Positions 8,167-17,087 are shown, counted from the first letter of the stretch. The stretch is DNA of 35,691 nucleotides from Thermotogota bacterium (GCA_030550515.1 JAUQPE010000015.1:16319-52009), one strand, 5' to 3'. Notes: generated by a model from the sequence alone, not told the origin. Translations and numbers: made by a program.

Positions 8167-11154
8167 GTGAAGAGGACCATTCCTATCGCTTTGGTGCTCG
8201 TCCTTCTCCTTTCTTCCTTCCTGTTCCCTTACACCCTCAGGAAGGGAGACGTGCTGAGGATAGAAGTGCTTGGGTATCCAGAGCTCACGAGGGACTGCGC
8301 GGTCGACGTGGAAGGGAAAATCACGTTTCCGTACGTTGGCAGGGTCAAGGTGGAAGGCTTGTCGATCGATCAGACCTGTGAACTTTTAAGGGATAGGCTT
8401 TCAAAGTACCTGACTCAGCCGCAGGTGTTCGTGACCTTCCTTCAGATCGCCCCCAGGAACGTGTACGTCTCAGGCGTGGTGAACAGGGTCGTGAACATGG
8501 GGGTCCAGGACCTCACGATTTCCAAGCTCATCGCCAGCTTGGAAATTGACCTTTCAAACGTCGATCTTTCCAAGGTCAAACTCGTGCGGGGTGGAAGGGT
8601 CTCGGAGATCGATCTGTCGGGACTGCTCCACGGGGAGCTACCGAAGAACGACGTGGTTCTGATGGAGAACGACCAGATCGTCCTTCCCGAGAAGAGCTAC
8701 GAGACCTTTGTGAAGGTGATTGGAGCTGTGAGAAATCCCGGTATCTATCCCTACAAGAAGAACATGACGTTGCTCGATGCGATCTCTTTGGCCGGTGGCA
8801 CGACACCGGAAAGTTCCGGAAAGATCGTTTTGATCTCCGACACGATGCGCGAGCTTTCGGAAAGGGAAGTCTTCGAGAGGTTGGTCCTGTTGAAACCTGG
8901 TGACACCGTACACGTTCAGAAGGTTGAAGAGAGGTTCGCGTACATCGTTGGAGCCGTTTTGAGTCCGGGCGCCTACACGTTCAGCAAGGAAGAACCGCTC
9001 ACCTTGAAGAACCTCGTCGCGAAAGCTGGAGGGCTCTCTCAAAGCGAGGACTTCGTGGAAAAGGTCGTGATCGTGAGGGATGGGAAGGCGTATCAGGAGT
9101 TCGACGTCAAAGTTTTGAACGAATACGTGGAGCTACGCGTTGGTGACGTGGTGGAAGTGAAGGGTTATGAGAAGACGGAAGTCTTCCTGTCCGGCTTTGT
9201 GAACTTTCCAGGTGTTTACAGGATTTCCCCCAAGAGGACGTACACCTTCTTGGAACTCCTCTCGATGGCGGGTGGATTCAAGGGGAGTGTGGAGAACGTC
9301 GACAGGATCGTCATCAACAGGGAAGGCCGAGAAATCGTTTATCTTCCCGACGAGTTGAACTTCACCGTCCTGCCGGGTGACGTGGTGAGGGTGGAAGAGT
9401 ACACGCCGAAGAGGGCTTACGTGTTGGGGCTCGTCAGAAATCCTGGGCTCTACGTGTTTGGAAAGAGGGAGTCCTTCAACCTGAGGAACCTGATAGCCAA
9501 GGCGGGAGGGGTTGTCGACGAGAGGGCCGTTCTACGCGTGAGAGTAGGGGACAGATACTACAGCTTCGAAGAGATCCTCAGAGAGGAAATCCCACTTGTG
9601 GACGGTGTGTTCGTTTACGTGGAGAGAACGCCGGAGAGGTTCGTGTACCTCGTCGGAGACAACGTGTCCAGGAACGGAAGGATGGACTTCGACCGAACGG
9701 AACCCTTCACGGTCTCCACGGCGCTCAAAAAGTACGGGATCGAAGACTTTGCGCTTGTGAAGAGGCTCTCCCTGATCCGTGGTGGTAGAGAAGAAGTCCT
9801 AGATCCCATGAAGATCGCAAAAAGCGACGTGGAACTGGAGGTTGGGGACACGTTGGTCGTGAGGTTGGTCCAAGAGAGACGGGTTTACTTCACGGGAGAC
9901 GTCTACGGTTACGTGACCTTCGGCAAGGAAGAGGAAATGGACCTCGAAAAGGCCTTGGCGAAATTCGGAAGGATCGAGAGGAAGTACGTGAGGGAGTTGA
10001 AGGTCCACTCATCGACTGGAGTGCGCTCTTTTGCGGGTGTTTCGCCCTTTCCGTTGAACGATGGTGACGTGGTGGAGGTTTCGTTGAAGAAGACGGTGAG
10101 GGTTTACGTGGATGGTTTCGTGAAGGTTCCTGGACGGGTCTCGTTCGAGCCCGACGAGAGGGTGACGTTGGATCTCGCCATAGTGAAGGCAGGAAGTTAC
10201 AAGGACAGCGCGCTCTTCGAGCCGAAAGACGTCCAAGTTTTCAGGGACAACTGGCTCCTCACGATCCCGCTGGATCAGACCAGAAACTTCGAGTTGATGG
10301 ACAACGACTTCGTCTTCGTCAGATGGAAGGAGAAGACGCACGTCTACGTCTTCGGAGAAGGTGTGAACAACGCCTTGGTGACCTTCGAGAAGGAGGAGAC
10401 ACCGAACCTTCGGAACGTGTTGAGCAAAGTCGGAGGGGTCAAGCCTTCCGCTTCCAGGAAGATCGTTCTTGTTTCTCCAAGTGGGGAGAAGAGGGAAGTT
10501 CTCTACGAAGACGCGATGAACACGGGCGGACCTGTTTTGGAGAGCGGAACGGTGGTCTTCGTACCTGTGGAGACCGAGAACTTCGTGTACGTCGTCGGAG
10601 AAGTGGCAAGACCTGGGGCGTACCAGCTCGTTGGTGACATCACGTTGGTCAAACTCATCGCGCAGGCGGGAGGACTCAGCAACTGGGCGTCCAGGACCAG
10701 GATCGTTCTGAGAAGACAGAACGAAGAGTACGTCTACGATTTCTCCGACATGTCGAAGGTCCAGGAAGTGAGACTGCAAGCCGGTGACATCGTCTACGTA
10801 CCCCCCATCGAGACGAACATCGTGTACGTCCTTGGAAGCGTGAGGAACCCGGGGATAGTGCGCGTGGACAGGTACTCCACGGTCTTCGACGCCGTGATGA
10901 GGGCGGGAGGCCTCACGCAGTCCGCCGCTCCGAGCAGGATATTCCTCTTCAGGGGAGGTTTGGAGGGAGAGGTGGTCATCTGCGACCTCTCCGGGATCCT
11001 GTCAGGGAAAGGCGTGGGGGTGAACCCAGACGTTTCACCAGGTGACGTGATCTACGTTCCCAACAACCCGCTCGCGCAACTTTCCGAAGTGATCCCGATC
11101 GTGAGGGACGTCCTCGGACTGATAGGAACGGTGAAGGGTCTCATGGGGTGGTAG
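8167..11154 (+). CDS. Very long SLBB-repeat polysaccharide export protein (OPX/Wza-like)
   Basis: A 995-residue exported protein. After a signal peptide without lipobox cysteine (residues 1-22), residues about 23-95 match the Poly_export domain (YTLRKGDVLRIEVLGYPEL start). Then come 11 SLBB-like units of 73-82 residues, each opening with a pattern such as VYVxG and continuing with PG-x-Y, AGG and GD-V-x-V; openings lie near residues 98, 179, 255, 337, 416, 490, 571, 644, 724, 804 and 884. The last 25 residues (LSEVIPIVRDVLGLIGTVKG region) could form the amphipathic helix by which Wza-type proteins cross the outer membrane. Wza has far fewer SLBB units, so this is an extended version. The start is GTG 8167, seven bases after GAGGAGG. 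It leads an operon with two barrel proteins. Family assignment is firm; the transported polymer is unknown. Confidence 0.93.
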   Translation: MKRTIPIALVLVLLLSSFLFPYTLRKGDVLRIEVLGYPELTRDCAVDVEGKITFPYVGRVKVEGLSIDQTCELLRDRLSKYLTQPQVFVTFLQIAPRNVYVSGVVNRVVNMGVQDLTISKLIASLEIDLSNVDLSKVKLVRGGRVSEIDLSGLLHGELPKNDVVLMENDQIVLPEKSYETFVKVIGAVRNPGIYPYKKNMTLLDAISLAGGTTPESSGKIVLISDTMRELSEREVFERLVLLKPGDTVHVQKVEERFAYIVGAVLSPGAYTFSKEEPLTLKNLVAKAGGLSQSEDFVEKVVIVRDGKAYQEFDVKVLNEYVELRVGDVVEVKGYEKTEVFLSGFVNFPGVYRISPKRTYTFLELLSMAGGFKGSVENVDRIVINREGREIVYLPDELNFTVLPGDVVRVEEYTPKRAYVLGLVRNPGLYVFGKRESFNLRNLIAKAGGVVDERAVLRVRVGDRYYSFEEILREEIPLVDGVFVYVERTPERFVYLVGDNVSRNGRMDFDRTEPFTVSTALKKYGIEDFALVKRLSLIRGGREEVLDPMKIAKSDVELEVGDTLVVRLVQERRVYFTGDVYGYVTFGKEEEMDLEKALAKFGRIERKYVRELKVHSSTGVRSFAGVSPFPLNDGDVVEVSLKKTVRVYVDGFVKVPGRVSFEPDERVTLDLAIVKAGSYKDSALFEPKDVQVFRDNWLLTIPLDQTRNFELMDNDFVFVRWKEKTHVYVFGEGVNNALVTFEKEETPNLRNVLSKVGGVKPSASRKIVLVSPSGEKREVLYEDAMNTGGPVLESGTVVFVPVETENFVYVVGEVARPGAYQLVGDITLVKLIAQAGGLSNWASRTRIVLRRQNEEYVYDFSDMSKVQEVRLQAGDIVYVPPIETNIVYVLGSVRNPGIVRVDRYSTVFDAVMRAGGLTQSAAPSRIFLFRGGLEGEVVICDLSGILSGKGVGVNPDVSPGDVIYVPNNPLAQLSEVIPIVRDVLGLIGTVKGLMGW

Positions 11155-11155
11155 C

Positions 11156-12370
11156 GTGAAGAGATTCGTGTTCGCCCTCTCTTTACCGCTCCTGATGGGT
11201 TTACTGGCCTTCGGGAACTCCGTGACTTTCGAACTGGAGGGTCTGGAGCGGTTGCGTTTCCTCGCCGAGGCCAGCTATTCTTTCTCATTGGGCGACTTCT
11301 CTTTTAACTACAGCGGTGGGATCGGGAAGGGATACGGGATCGTCCACCCGTACATCGTCGAACCTCTGAGGAACTTCGTGGAGTTCTACTACTTCTCCAA
11401 GGCGAGTCTTGGGGTAAAGATGGGTCCCGTCGAGATGGAAGGAGGCATCTTGCGCGAAGAGAGGGGACCTGGTATCGACAAGCTCTTCCTCGACGACAAC
11501 CCCCGCTTTTACGGTTTTCCGGGACTTTCCCTGAGGGCCTCAGCGGGAAAGGTGAGATTTGAAACGCTCTGGTTGAACTTGAGCGTACCAGGACGAGCCT
11601 TCACAAAGGGATTCAACTACAGAACGCTGGTGTTGGAATTTGGAAACCTGAGCGTCGCGTACGAAGATTCCGTCGTCTACACGGACAAACCCTTCGACCC
11701 TTATTACTTCTTCGTTCCCCTGCCTCCTTTGGTGATACAAGAGTTCTGGTACCAGAGTTCTCCCTGGCAAAGCAGAATCGACCACAACGCGCTCATGGGT
11801 GGCTGGGTGGAGTACAGATTCGAAAACGGGAGGATCTACGCGGAATTTTTGATCGATGACCTTTCTTTGAACAGGCTCCTGGGCAGAGGTGGTTACCTGA
11901 ACCCAGACAAGGTTGCCTTCCTCTTCGGAGGAGAGTACGAAGGGTCCAGTTGGAAGCTCTACGCCGAGGTTTCTGGGGCGAGCGCCTACACGTTTCAAAG
12001 AACGCACCCGGACGTCCCGTACGAGTACACTTACTTCGATGAAGGTCCTATCGAGGAGAGGATGATCGGCTACAAGTACGGGGAGAATTCGCTCTCCTTC
12101 AAGGTCGGCGTGGAGACCGAGTTGATGGGGCTGAACCTGCGCTTGTCTTACCATTACCTGATCCACGGTGACAGGACCCCAGAGGTCCCGTGGCACGGTG
12201 GAGACATGCCGCCCGACACGAAGTGGTTGGTGGGCAACGTCGAACAGGGACACGGCTTCAGGGTTGACGTTTCCAAGAGTCTGAAAGGCTGGAGGGTCGG
12301 AGGATTTTTTGAAGCGAACAGTCGAACAGGGATGACGGTCGGGGTGGTGATGAGTCTTGCGCTTCCTTAG
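11156..12370 (+). CDS. Wzi-like outer-membrane beta-barrel protein, first copy
   Basis: A 404-residue protein with a signal peptide (MKRFVFALSLPLLMGLLAFG) and alternating, aromatic-rich strands typical of outer-membrane barrels. The segment GGILREERGPGIDKLFLDDN (about residues 96-115) resembles the conserved capsule-assembly (Wzi) element in which Arg, Gly-Pro-Gly and an Asp-Asn turn precede a Phe-Pro strand. Wzi proteins hold surface polysaccharide at the outer membrane. GTG 11156 follows the SLBB stop by one base, and the end overlaps the next barrel gene by 14 bases, so the three are co-translated. The similarity is motif-level only; a plain porin-like barrel remains possible. Confidence 0.82.
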   Translation: MKRFVFALSLPLLMGLLAFGNSVTFELEGLERLRFLAEASYSFSLGDFSFNYSGGIGKGYGIVHPYIVEPLRNFVEFYYFSKASLGVKMGPVEMEGGILREERGPGIDKLFLDDNPRFYGFPGLSLRASAGKVRFETLWLNLSVPGRAFTKGFNYRTLVLEFGNLSVAYEDSVVYTDKPFDPYYFFVPLPPLVIQEFWYQSSPWQSRIDHNALMGGWVEYRFENGRIYAEFLIDDLSLNRLLGRGGYLNPDKVAFLFGGEYEGSSWKLYAEVSGASAYTFQRTHPDVPYEYTYFDEGPIEERMIGYKYGENSLSFKVGVETELMGLNLRLSYHYLIHGDRTPEVPWHGGDMPPDTKWLVGNVEQGHGFRVDVSKSLKGWRVGGFFEANSRTGMTVGVVMSLALP

Positions 12371-13778
12371 TTTTCTTTCGATCATAATGCCTTTGATTCT
12401 CTTCTCGAGCCCCTTGGTCAACTCACTCGACGCCTCCACGATCTTGAACTGTCTGGAGGCTGGTGAGGCTCTACCAGGTTTTTTCCCCTTCCCTTCGCAC
12501 GCGAAGGAGAGCAAATTGTCCTTGGACGTTTCTCCTCTCGTGTATTTCGGTGGTAATTTTGGAAAGACGAAGGTGGGTTGGTTCGTGATCGCAGATCCCC
12601 CTTGGGAGAACGCCTACCTGTACGAGAGGACACCACCCATGCTGAACGTGAAGCTGGAGTGGAACTTGAAGAGGGTTTCCCTTTACACCGAGTTCGCGCT
12701 CAAGAACAACTACAACTTCTTTTACCAGAGTTTTGCCACCAACGTTCCTCCAATCTGGGAGGCCCATCTGGAAGGGGCAGACCTCAACTTTCCGTACACG
12801 GCTTACCTACTCTACGACGACGAGGACTTCTACGTCGTGGTCGGAAGATCAAAAACCAGGTGGGGAAGTTCCGATTTCCCAGTCGCCCTTTCCGACGTGA
12901 GCCCGTGCTTCAACCACTTCACCTTCTCGACGAGGGGAATGTTCGCTTACACGTTCCAGATCGTTTCCATCAACCCGGTGCTCACAAAGGTCGAGTGGGA
13001 AAAGCAAACAAGCCTCGTACCCGTGAACGCCGATCCAACCTCTCCCTACACGGAAAAGGTGAAGACGCTCGTCACGCACAGGCTCGACGTTTCACCGCTG
13101 AGATCTCTGAGGATCGGCTTTGGGGAGCTCACCATGGTCGGTGGAAAGGTGCCGGATCTGTTCTCCATAAGCCCCCTCGCCATCTGGCACAACAACTACA
13201 ACGAGGGTTACACGAACACGATGTTCAGCGTGGATTTCTCGTGGGTGCCGTTCAGAGGTTTCGAACTGCACGGAGAGTTCGTGTTGGACGATCTCGTGGG
13301 GAAGACAGAGCTTGGTGAAAAACCCACCGCGTACGCTTTCAACGTGGGAGTCAGAAAGGTTGTGGACACACCCTTGGGAAAGGTCCTGCTCGGGATAGAG
13401 TTCGCGAAGGCCAACGAGTTCGTTTACAACACCTTCCTTCCTTACCTGAAGTTCTACAACAGGATCGTCTACGTCACCAACCACCCTCAATCCAGAACCA
13501 TCGTGGACTACCCCATAGGTTTCGCGTTTGGACCGGACGCGAGCGCGCTCAACTTCTCTTTGGATTTCATCGGAAAGGACCTCACGTTGTGCCTCGACGT
13601 GTGCCACCTCTCGAAAGGACCGAACACCTTCCACACGGAGTACCCAAGAAGGGAAGAAGGGGAAACGAAGAGTTATTGGAGCGCAAGCCTCAAGGGAAAG
13701 TACAGATGGTTGCTCTTTTCGGTGGAAAAGCACGCCGAAAATTTGATGTTCGGCGTTGGTTTCTCTCACAGTTTCTGA
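12357..13778 (+). CDS. Wzi-like outer-membrane beta-barrel protein, second copy
   Basis: A 473-residue exported protein (signal peptide about residues 1-23) ending in Ser-Phe, the usual C-terminal aromatic of outer-membrane barrels. Residues 163-180 (GRSKTRWGSSDFPVALSD) match the Wzi-type signature of Gly-Arg, Arg-Trp-Gly and Leu-Ser-Asp more closely than the first copy does. The rest is strand-rich with many Tyr, Phe and Trp. TTG 12357 lies inside the end of the preceding gene in another frame, with a GGGGTGGTGATG stretch just before it, so coupling is likely. It is probably a functional partner of the first barrel rather than a recent duplicate, as the two share little sequence. The gene ends five bases from the convergent Wzz-kinase gene with no visible terminator. 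Confidence 0.85.
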   Translation: MRFLSFLSIIMPLILFSSPLVNSLDASTILNCLEAGEALPGFFPFPSHAKESKLSLDVSPLVYFGGNFGKTKVGWFVIADPPWENAYLYERTPPMLNVKLEWNLKRVSLYTEFALKNNYNFFYQSFATNVPPIWEAHLEGADLNFPYTAYLLYDDEDFYVVVGRSKTRWGSSDFPVALSDVSPCFNHFTFSTRGMFAYTFQIVSINPVLTKVEWEKQTSLVPVNADPTSPYTEKVKTLVTHRLDVSPLRSLRIGFGELTMVGGKVPDLFSISPLAIWHNNYNEGYTNTMFSVDFSWVPFRGFELHGEFVLDDLVGKTELGEKPTAYAFNVGVRKVVDTPLGKVLLGIEFAKANEFVYNTFLPYLKFYNRIVYVTNHPQSRTIVDYPIGFAFGPDASALNFSLDFIGKDLTLCLDVCHLSKGPNTFHTEYPRREEGETKSYWSASLKGKYRWLLFSVEKHAENLMFGVGFSHSF

Positions 13779-13783
13779 GCACC

Positions 13784-15700
13784 TCACCTCAACGGATAGC
13801 TCGAGTTCTTCCTCGTCAGGCCGTTCAGTATGAAACCGTCCACCTTTTCCAGAGAGGAAAGGAGCTTGAGACTTTCTCGAAGCGTGTGTTCCAACCTCAC
13901 CACCACGTAGACCGTGTCCGCCCTCTTGGCGAGTAGCAAGGTTTCCAGCGCATCGACTGTCGGCGCGTCCACCACGACACGGTCGTACCCTTCCCTGAAG
14001 GAATCCATCAGCTCTGGTTTTTTTAAGATCACGTTCAAATCCTTCTTCTCGAAATCACCGGGCACGTCGGAGTCCGAAACCAGCAAAACTTTCTCCCTTT
14101 CAGAAAGCAAGGAAGCCAAGCAGCTCGAAAGGAAAGTCTTGCCCGCTCCGTCCTCCAGACTCGTCAGGAGGATCACCTTACCCGCTTTGGCCGCCGCAAT
14201 TCCCAGGGCCTTCTTCGCTTTCGCGAGATCGTCGGTGAGGGGAACGCGCGCGACGATCCTGTCACGGTTGAGGTAATGTTCCGCTTCGCTTTCAAGACCG
14301 ATCCTTTTGTCGGTTGCCTCCAATAGGAAGACCAGGAAGATTCCAAGGAAGACGCCCAGCGCCCCACCGAGCGCCAGAGAAAGTTTTTTGTCGGGTTTCG
14401 AAGGAGAAAGCGGGGGGATCGCCCAATCGACCACGCTCACCACACCGGCCGCCCCTACTTCGGAAACGAGCGTTTGGTACTTCGCTTGAAGCAAAGCCGT
14501 GTACATGGCCTCTTTCACCCTGTAATCCCTCTCGAGCTCTATGAGCTGCTTCTCTATAGAGGGAAGTTTCGCGAGTTCTTTTTCCATGTCCTCGTAGAGC
14601 TTCCTGAAGGCTTCGTGCTGAACCTGGAACAGGATGCGGTTGACTTCGGTCTTGATGTAGTTCGTCAAAGTTTCCTGGTACACGGGATTCAACGTCTTTT
14701 TCAGTTGAGACGCGATGAGCCTTTCGAGCTCTTCCTCCAGCTGCTTTTTGGTCTCTTCGAGTTCCGCTCTCTTTTGCCTCAACTCGGCGTTCCCTGCTGG
14801 GTACTTTTCGGAAAGACCCGCGATCTCCACCTGTAAGGTGAGGATCCTGTTTTTGAGCTGCGTGACGATCGGGTCGAAGGTGACGCTGTCGCTGACCTTT
14901 TCCAGTTCGACGTCGAAACGTTTCAGCTGGTCGGAAAGGAAAGAGAGTTGAACCTTCGCCGCGTCCAGACCTATCCGTGATTCCTCCATCTTTTGGAGAA
15001 GATTTGCGTGCTTTTCTATCAACGTTTTAAGCTGGGTTTCAACGGCGTAAATCTTGTTCTTCTCTTTGAAAATCCTGAGCCTTTCCTGAGCTTCGAGGAG
15101 TTCTACTTCAAACTGCGGGAGTATTCGATCTATGTATTCTCTCTTCAGAGTATTCTGGTCCTTCACGACGTCGCCTCTGATCTTCAGATAGTTCTCAACT
15201 ATCCTGTTCGCGAACTTGCTCGCAAGCGTGGGATCGGAGCACGAGAACTTCACTTCCAGGAGGTTTGCATCCCTTACCCGTTTCACGTTCACGATCTTTT
15301 TGTTCACAAGGTAACCGTAGAGGGATACGCTCAAATCTTCAACTGCCAAACCTCTTTTCAGCGCTTTTTCGATGTCTTCTTTCTTCATAAGCTTTTCCAC
15401 GAGACCAAGTTCCTCGATGACCGGAAGGAGGTTTCTCCTGGAAAGAATGAGCTCGATCTCGTCTTGAAGCCCCCCTCCCGTTCCAACGCCTCCCAGCAGG
15501 ATGTCCAGTGTTGGATTTCCGGTTCTGATTCCACTTGTAGGAGGAATCCTGATCTTGACAACTGCTTCGTACTGCGGTTTGGCAACGAGGAGGTACACGC
15601 CCGTTGCGAGAACGCTCAAAACCACAACCGTCCAGAAGACCAACTGTCTCTTTCTGAAGATCGATAGTAGATCCTTCAACGTCAGCTCTCTGTCTTCCAC
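13784..15700 (-). CDS. Wzz-like chain-length protein with a reduced BY-kinase domain
   Basis: A 638-residue inner-membrane protein. It begins with a Wzz segment and transmembrane helix (about residues 20-40), followed by a large periplasmic part with long coiled coils (about 170-400), a second helix (about 440-460) and a cytoplasmic P-loop domain. Walker A is SLEDGAGKTFLSS (Lys521), Walker A' is LLVSDSD and Walker B is VVVDAP. The distance from A' to B is only about 30 residues, less than in typical bacterial tyrosine kinases, and the tail has one tyrosine (NSSYPLR) instead of a cluster. It likely sets polymer length and couples to the SLBB exporter on the opposite strand. GTG 15700 lies within the end of nadE (19-base overlap), with GGAGGG just upstream. 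Kinase activity is doubtful. Confidence 0.92.
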   Translation of the reverse strand: MEDRELTLKDLLSIFRKRQLVFWTVVVLSVLATGVYLLVAKPQYEAVVKIRIPPTSGIRTGNPTLDILLGGVGTGGGLQDEIELILSRRNLLPVIEELGLVEKLMKKEDIEKALKRGLAVEDLSVSLYGYLVNKKIVNVKRVRDANLLEVKFSCSDPTLASKFANRIVENYLKIRGDVVKDQNTLKREYIDRILPQFEVELLEAQERLRIFKEKNKIYAVETQLKTLIEKHANLLQKMEESRIGLDAAKVQLSFLSDQLKRFDVELEKVSDSVTFDPIVTQLKNRILTLQVEIAGLSEKYPAGNAELRQKRAELEETKKQLEEELERLIASQLKKTLNPVYQETLTNYIKTEVNRILFQVQHEAFRKLYEDMEKELAKLPSIEKQLIELERDYRVKEAMYTALLQAKYQTLVSEVGAAGVVSVVDWAIPPLSPSKPDKKLSLALGGALGVFLGIFLVFLLEATDKRIGLESEAEHYLNRDRIVARVPLTDDLAKAKKALGIAAAKAGKVILLTSLEDGAGKTFLSSCLASLLSEREKVLLVSDSDVPGDFEKKDLNVILKKPELMDSFREGYDRVVVDAPTVDALETLLLAKRADTVYVVVRLEHTLRESLKLLSSLEKVDGFILNGLTRKNSSYPLR

Positions 15701-16578
15701 GCTCTTCCCTCCCCTTCCTCTCCGAGCGATATTCTACCAAAGCGTATGGGTCTTTCCCGCCTCCTCCTCGAAAGTTTCAGCATCTCCCTGACCCTTTCCA
15801 CTTTCTGCGGGTCCTCGCCGAACGTGTCCTCTCCCTTCTCCAACTTCGAAAGGATGCGGTCCAGCTCCGCGTAACTCATACCCAAGACGAACTCGTCCGT
15901 GAGGCCTGGGATCAGGTCGGGTGAGGGGGGTCTCTTCAATATCGACTCCGGAATGTCGAGCTCTCTGGCAAGCTCGTAGACCTGCGTTTTGTAGAGGTGA
16001 ACGATCGGTTCCAAGTCGGAGGCTTCGTCACCCCATTTCACGTAGAGTCCCACGAGGTACTCCGTCTTGTTGGTGGTCCCAACCACCGCGTAACCCCTCT
16101 TTTCCGCTTCGAAGTACAAAAGACACATCCTGACACGATGCTTGATCCTGTAGAAAGCGAGCCCTCTCAAAAACTCGGCAGGTCCGCTGTCTCTCAGATC
16201 GTCTAAGAATGGATCCTTCGAGAGCTTTCTCCATTTTCCAAGGACGTAGTTCACCACCACGCGTTCCGGAAAGAAGGCTTTTGGGGGAAAGAGACCGTAC
16301 ACACCGATCTTCCTCAAAATGGGAGTGATCGATCTCACTTCGTACTCGATACCGAGTCTTTCGCAGAGGTTCACCGCGTTTTTCACCGCATCTTTGGGTG
16401 TGTCCCTCTCCGGGAGGATGAGTCCAAGGACCCTTTCCCTTCCCAGAGCGGAACAGCAAAGCGCCAAAACGACGGCGGAATCCAACCCACCGCTCACGCC
16501 CACCACAACGCCTTTGTAGCCACACCTTTCCACGCTTTCCTTGATGAACCTTTCTACCTCTTCCCGCAAGCTTCTCAC
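15682..16578 (-). CDS. nadE: NAD+ synthetase, ammonia-dependent type
   Basis: NadE amidates deamido-NAD+ with ATP to form NAD+. The 298-residue protein has the ATP-pyrophosphatase loop SGGLDSAVV, the GTTNKTEY substrate motif, the KWGDEASDLEPIVHLYKTQV stretch and a PSPDLIPGLTDE segment equivalent to the usual PSAxLxxxQTDE. There is no nitrilase-type glutaminase domain, so it uses ammonia or an external amidotransferase. An insertion at about residues 95-125 (after YGLFPPKAFFPER) is longer than in Escherichia coli NadE. The GTG start at 16578 has AGGGG immediately upstream. The downstream overlap with the Wzz-kinase gene places an unrelated envelope gene in the same transcript. Confidence 0.95.
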   Translation of the reverse strand: MRSLREEVERFIKESVERCGYKGVVVGVSGGLDSAVVLALCCSALGRERVLGLILPERDTPKDAVKNAVNLCERLGIEYEVRSITPILRKIGVYGLFPPKAFFPERVVVNYVLGKWRKLSKDPFLDDLRDSGPAEFLRGLAFYRIKHRVRMCLLYFEAEKRGYAVVGTTNKTEYLVGLYVKWGDEASDLEPIVHLYKTQVYELARELDIPESILKRPPSPDLIPGLTDEFVLGMSYAELDRILSKLEKGEDTFGEDPQKVERVREMLKLSRRRRERPIRFGRISLGEEGEGRAWKTES

Positions 16579-16589
16579 CCCTCAACTGA

Positions 16590-16597
16590 ATTATAAT
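16590..16597. promoter_or_regulatory. Overlapping divergent -10 boxes between nadE and ispF
   Basis: The palindrome ATTATAAT gives TATAAT on both strands (plus 16592-16597, minus 16595-16590) in the 38-base gap between divergent nadE and ispF. Neither side shows a good -35 box, so this is a candidate only. If both are used, the two polymerases could not bind at once. Confidence 0.4.
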
Positions 16598-16616
16598 AGA
16601 GACGCGAGGTGATACG

Positions 16617-17087
16617 ATGTTGATCGGATTCGGATACGACAGACATCCGTTGGTTTCCGGAAGAAAACTGATCCTGGCTGGGGTAGAGGTCGAATCACCC
16701 TTTGGGAGTTTGGGCCACTCCGACGGCGACGCGTTGTGCCACGCGGTGATAGACGCGTTGCTTGGAGCGGCGGGCCTTGGGGACATCGGCGAATGGTTCC
16801 CCGAAACTGAAGAGTACAAGGACGCGAACAGCTTGGAACTTTTGAGAAAAACGGTCGAAGTTCTGGAGAAGAGAGGTTACAGGGTGATCAACGTGGACGT
16901 TACCCTCTTGCTCTCGGGTGTGAGACTGTCCCCGTACAGAGAAGCGATCCTTGGGAACTTGAAGCGCGTTCTGAAGACCGACAAGGTGAACGTGAAGTTC
17001 AAGAGCGGAAACTCGCTGGGTTTCGAGGGAGAGGGTAAAGGGATCTCCTGTTACGCCGTGTGCCTCCTTCAAGAAGCGTCAGGGTGA
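16617..17087 (+). CDS. ispF: 2-C-methyl-D-erythritol 2,4-cyclodiphosphate synthase
   Basis: IspF cyclises CDP-methylerythritol 2-phosphate with release of CMP in the non-mevalonate isoprenoid pathway. The protein has the normal length (156 residues) and the metal ligands Asp8, His10 (GYDRHPL) and His42 (SDGDALCHAVIDALLGA), plus the family segments GDIGEWFP and the C-terminal G-x-GKGISCYAV strand. ATG 16617 has GAGGTG six bases upstream. It is a single gene flanked by divergent nadE and a convergent gene whose stop overlaps its own by nine bases. No other isoprenoid gene is in view. Confidence 0.97.
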   Translation: MLIGFGYDRHPLVSGRKLILAGVEVESPFGSLGHSDGDALCHAVIDALLGAAGLGDIGEWFPETEEYKDANSLELLRKTVEVLEKRGYRVINVDVTLLLSGVRLSPYREAILGNLKRVLKTDKVNVKFKSGNSLGFEGEGKGISCYAVCLLQEASG

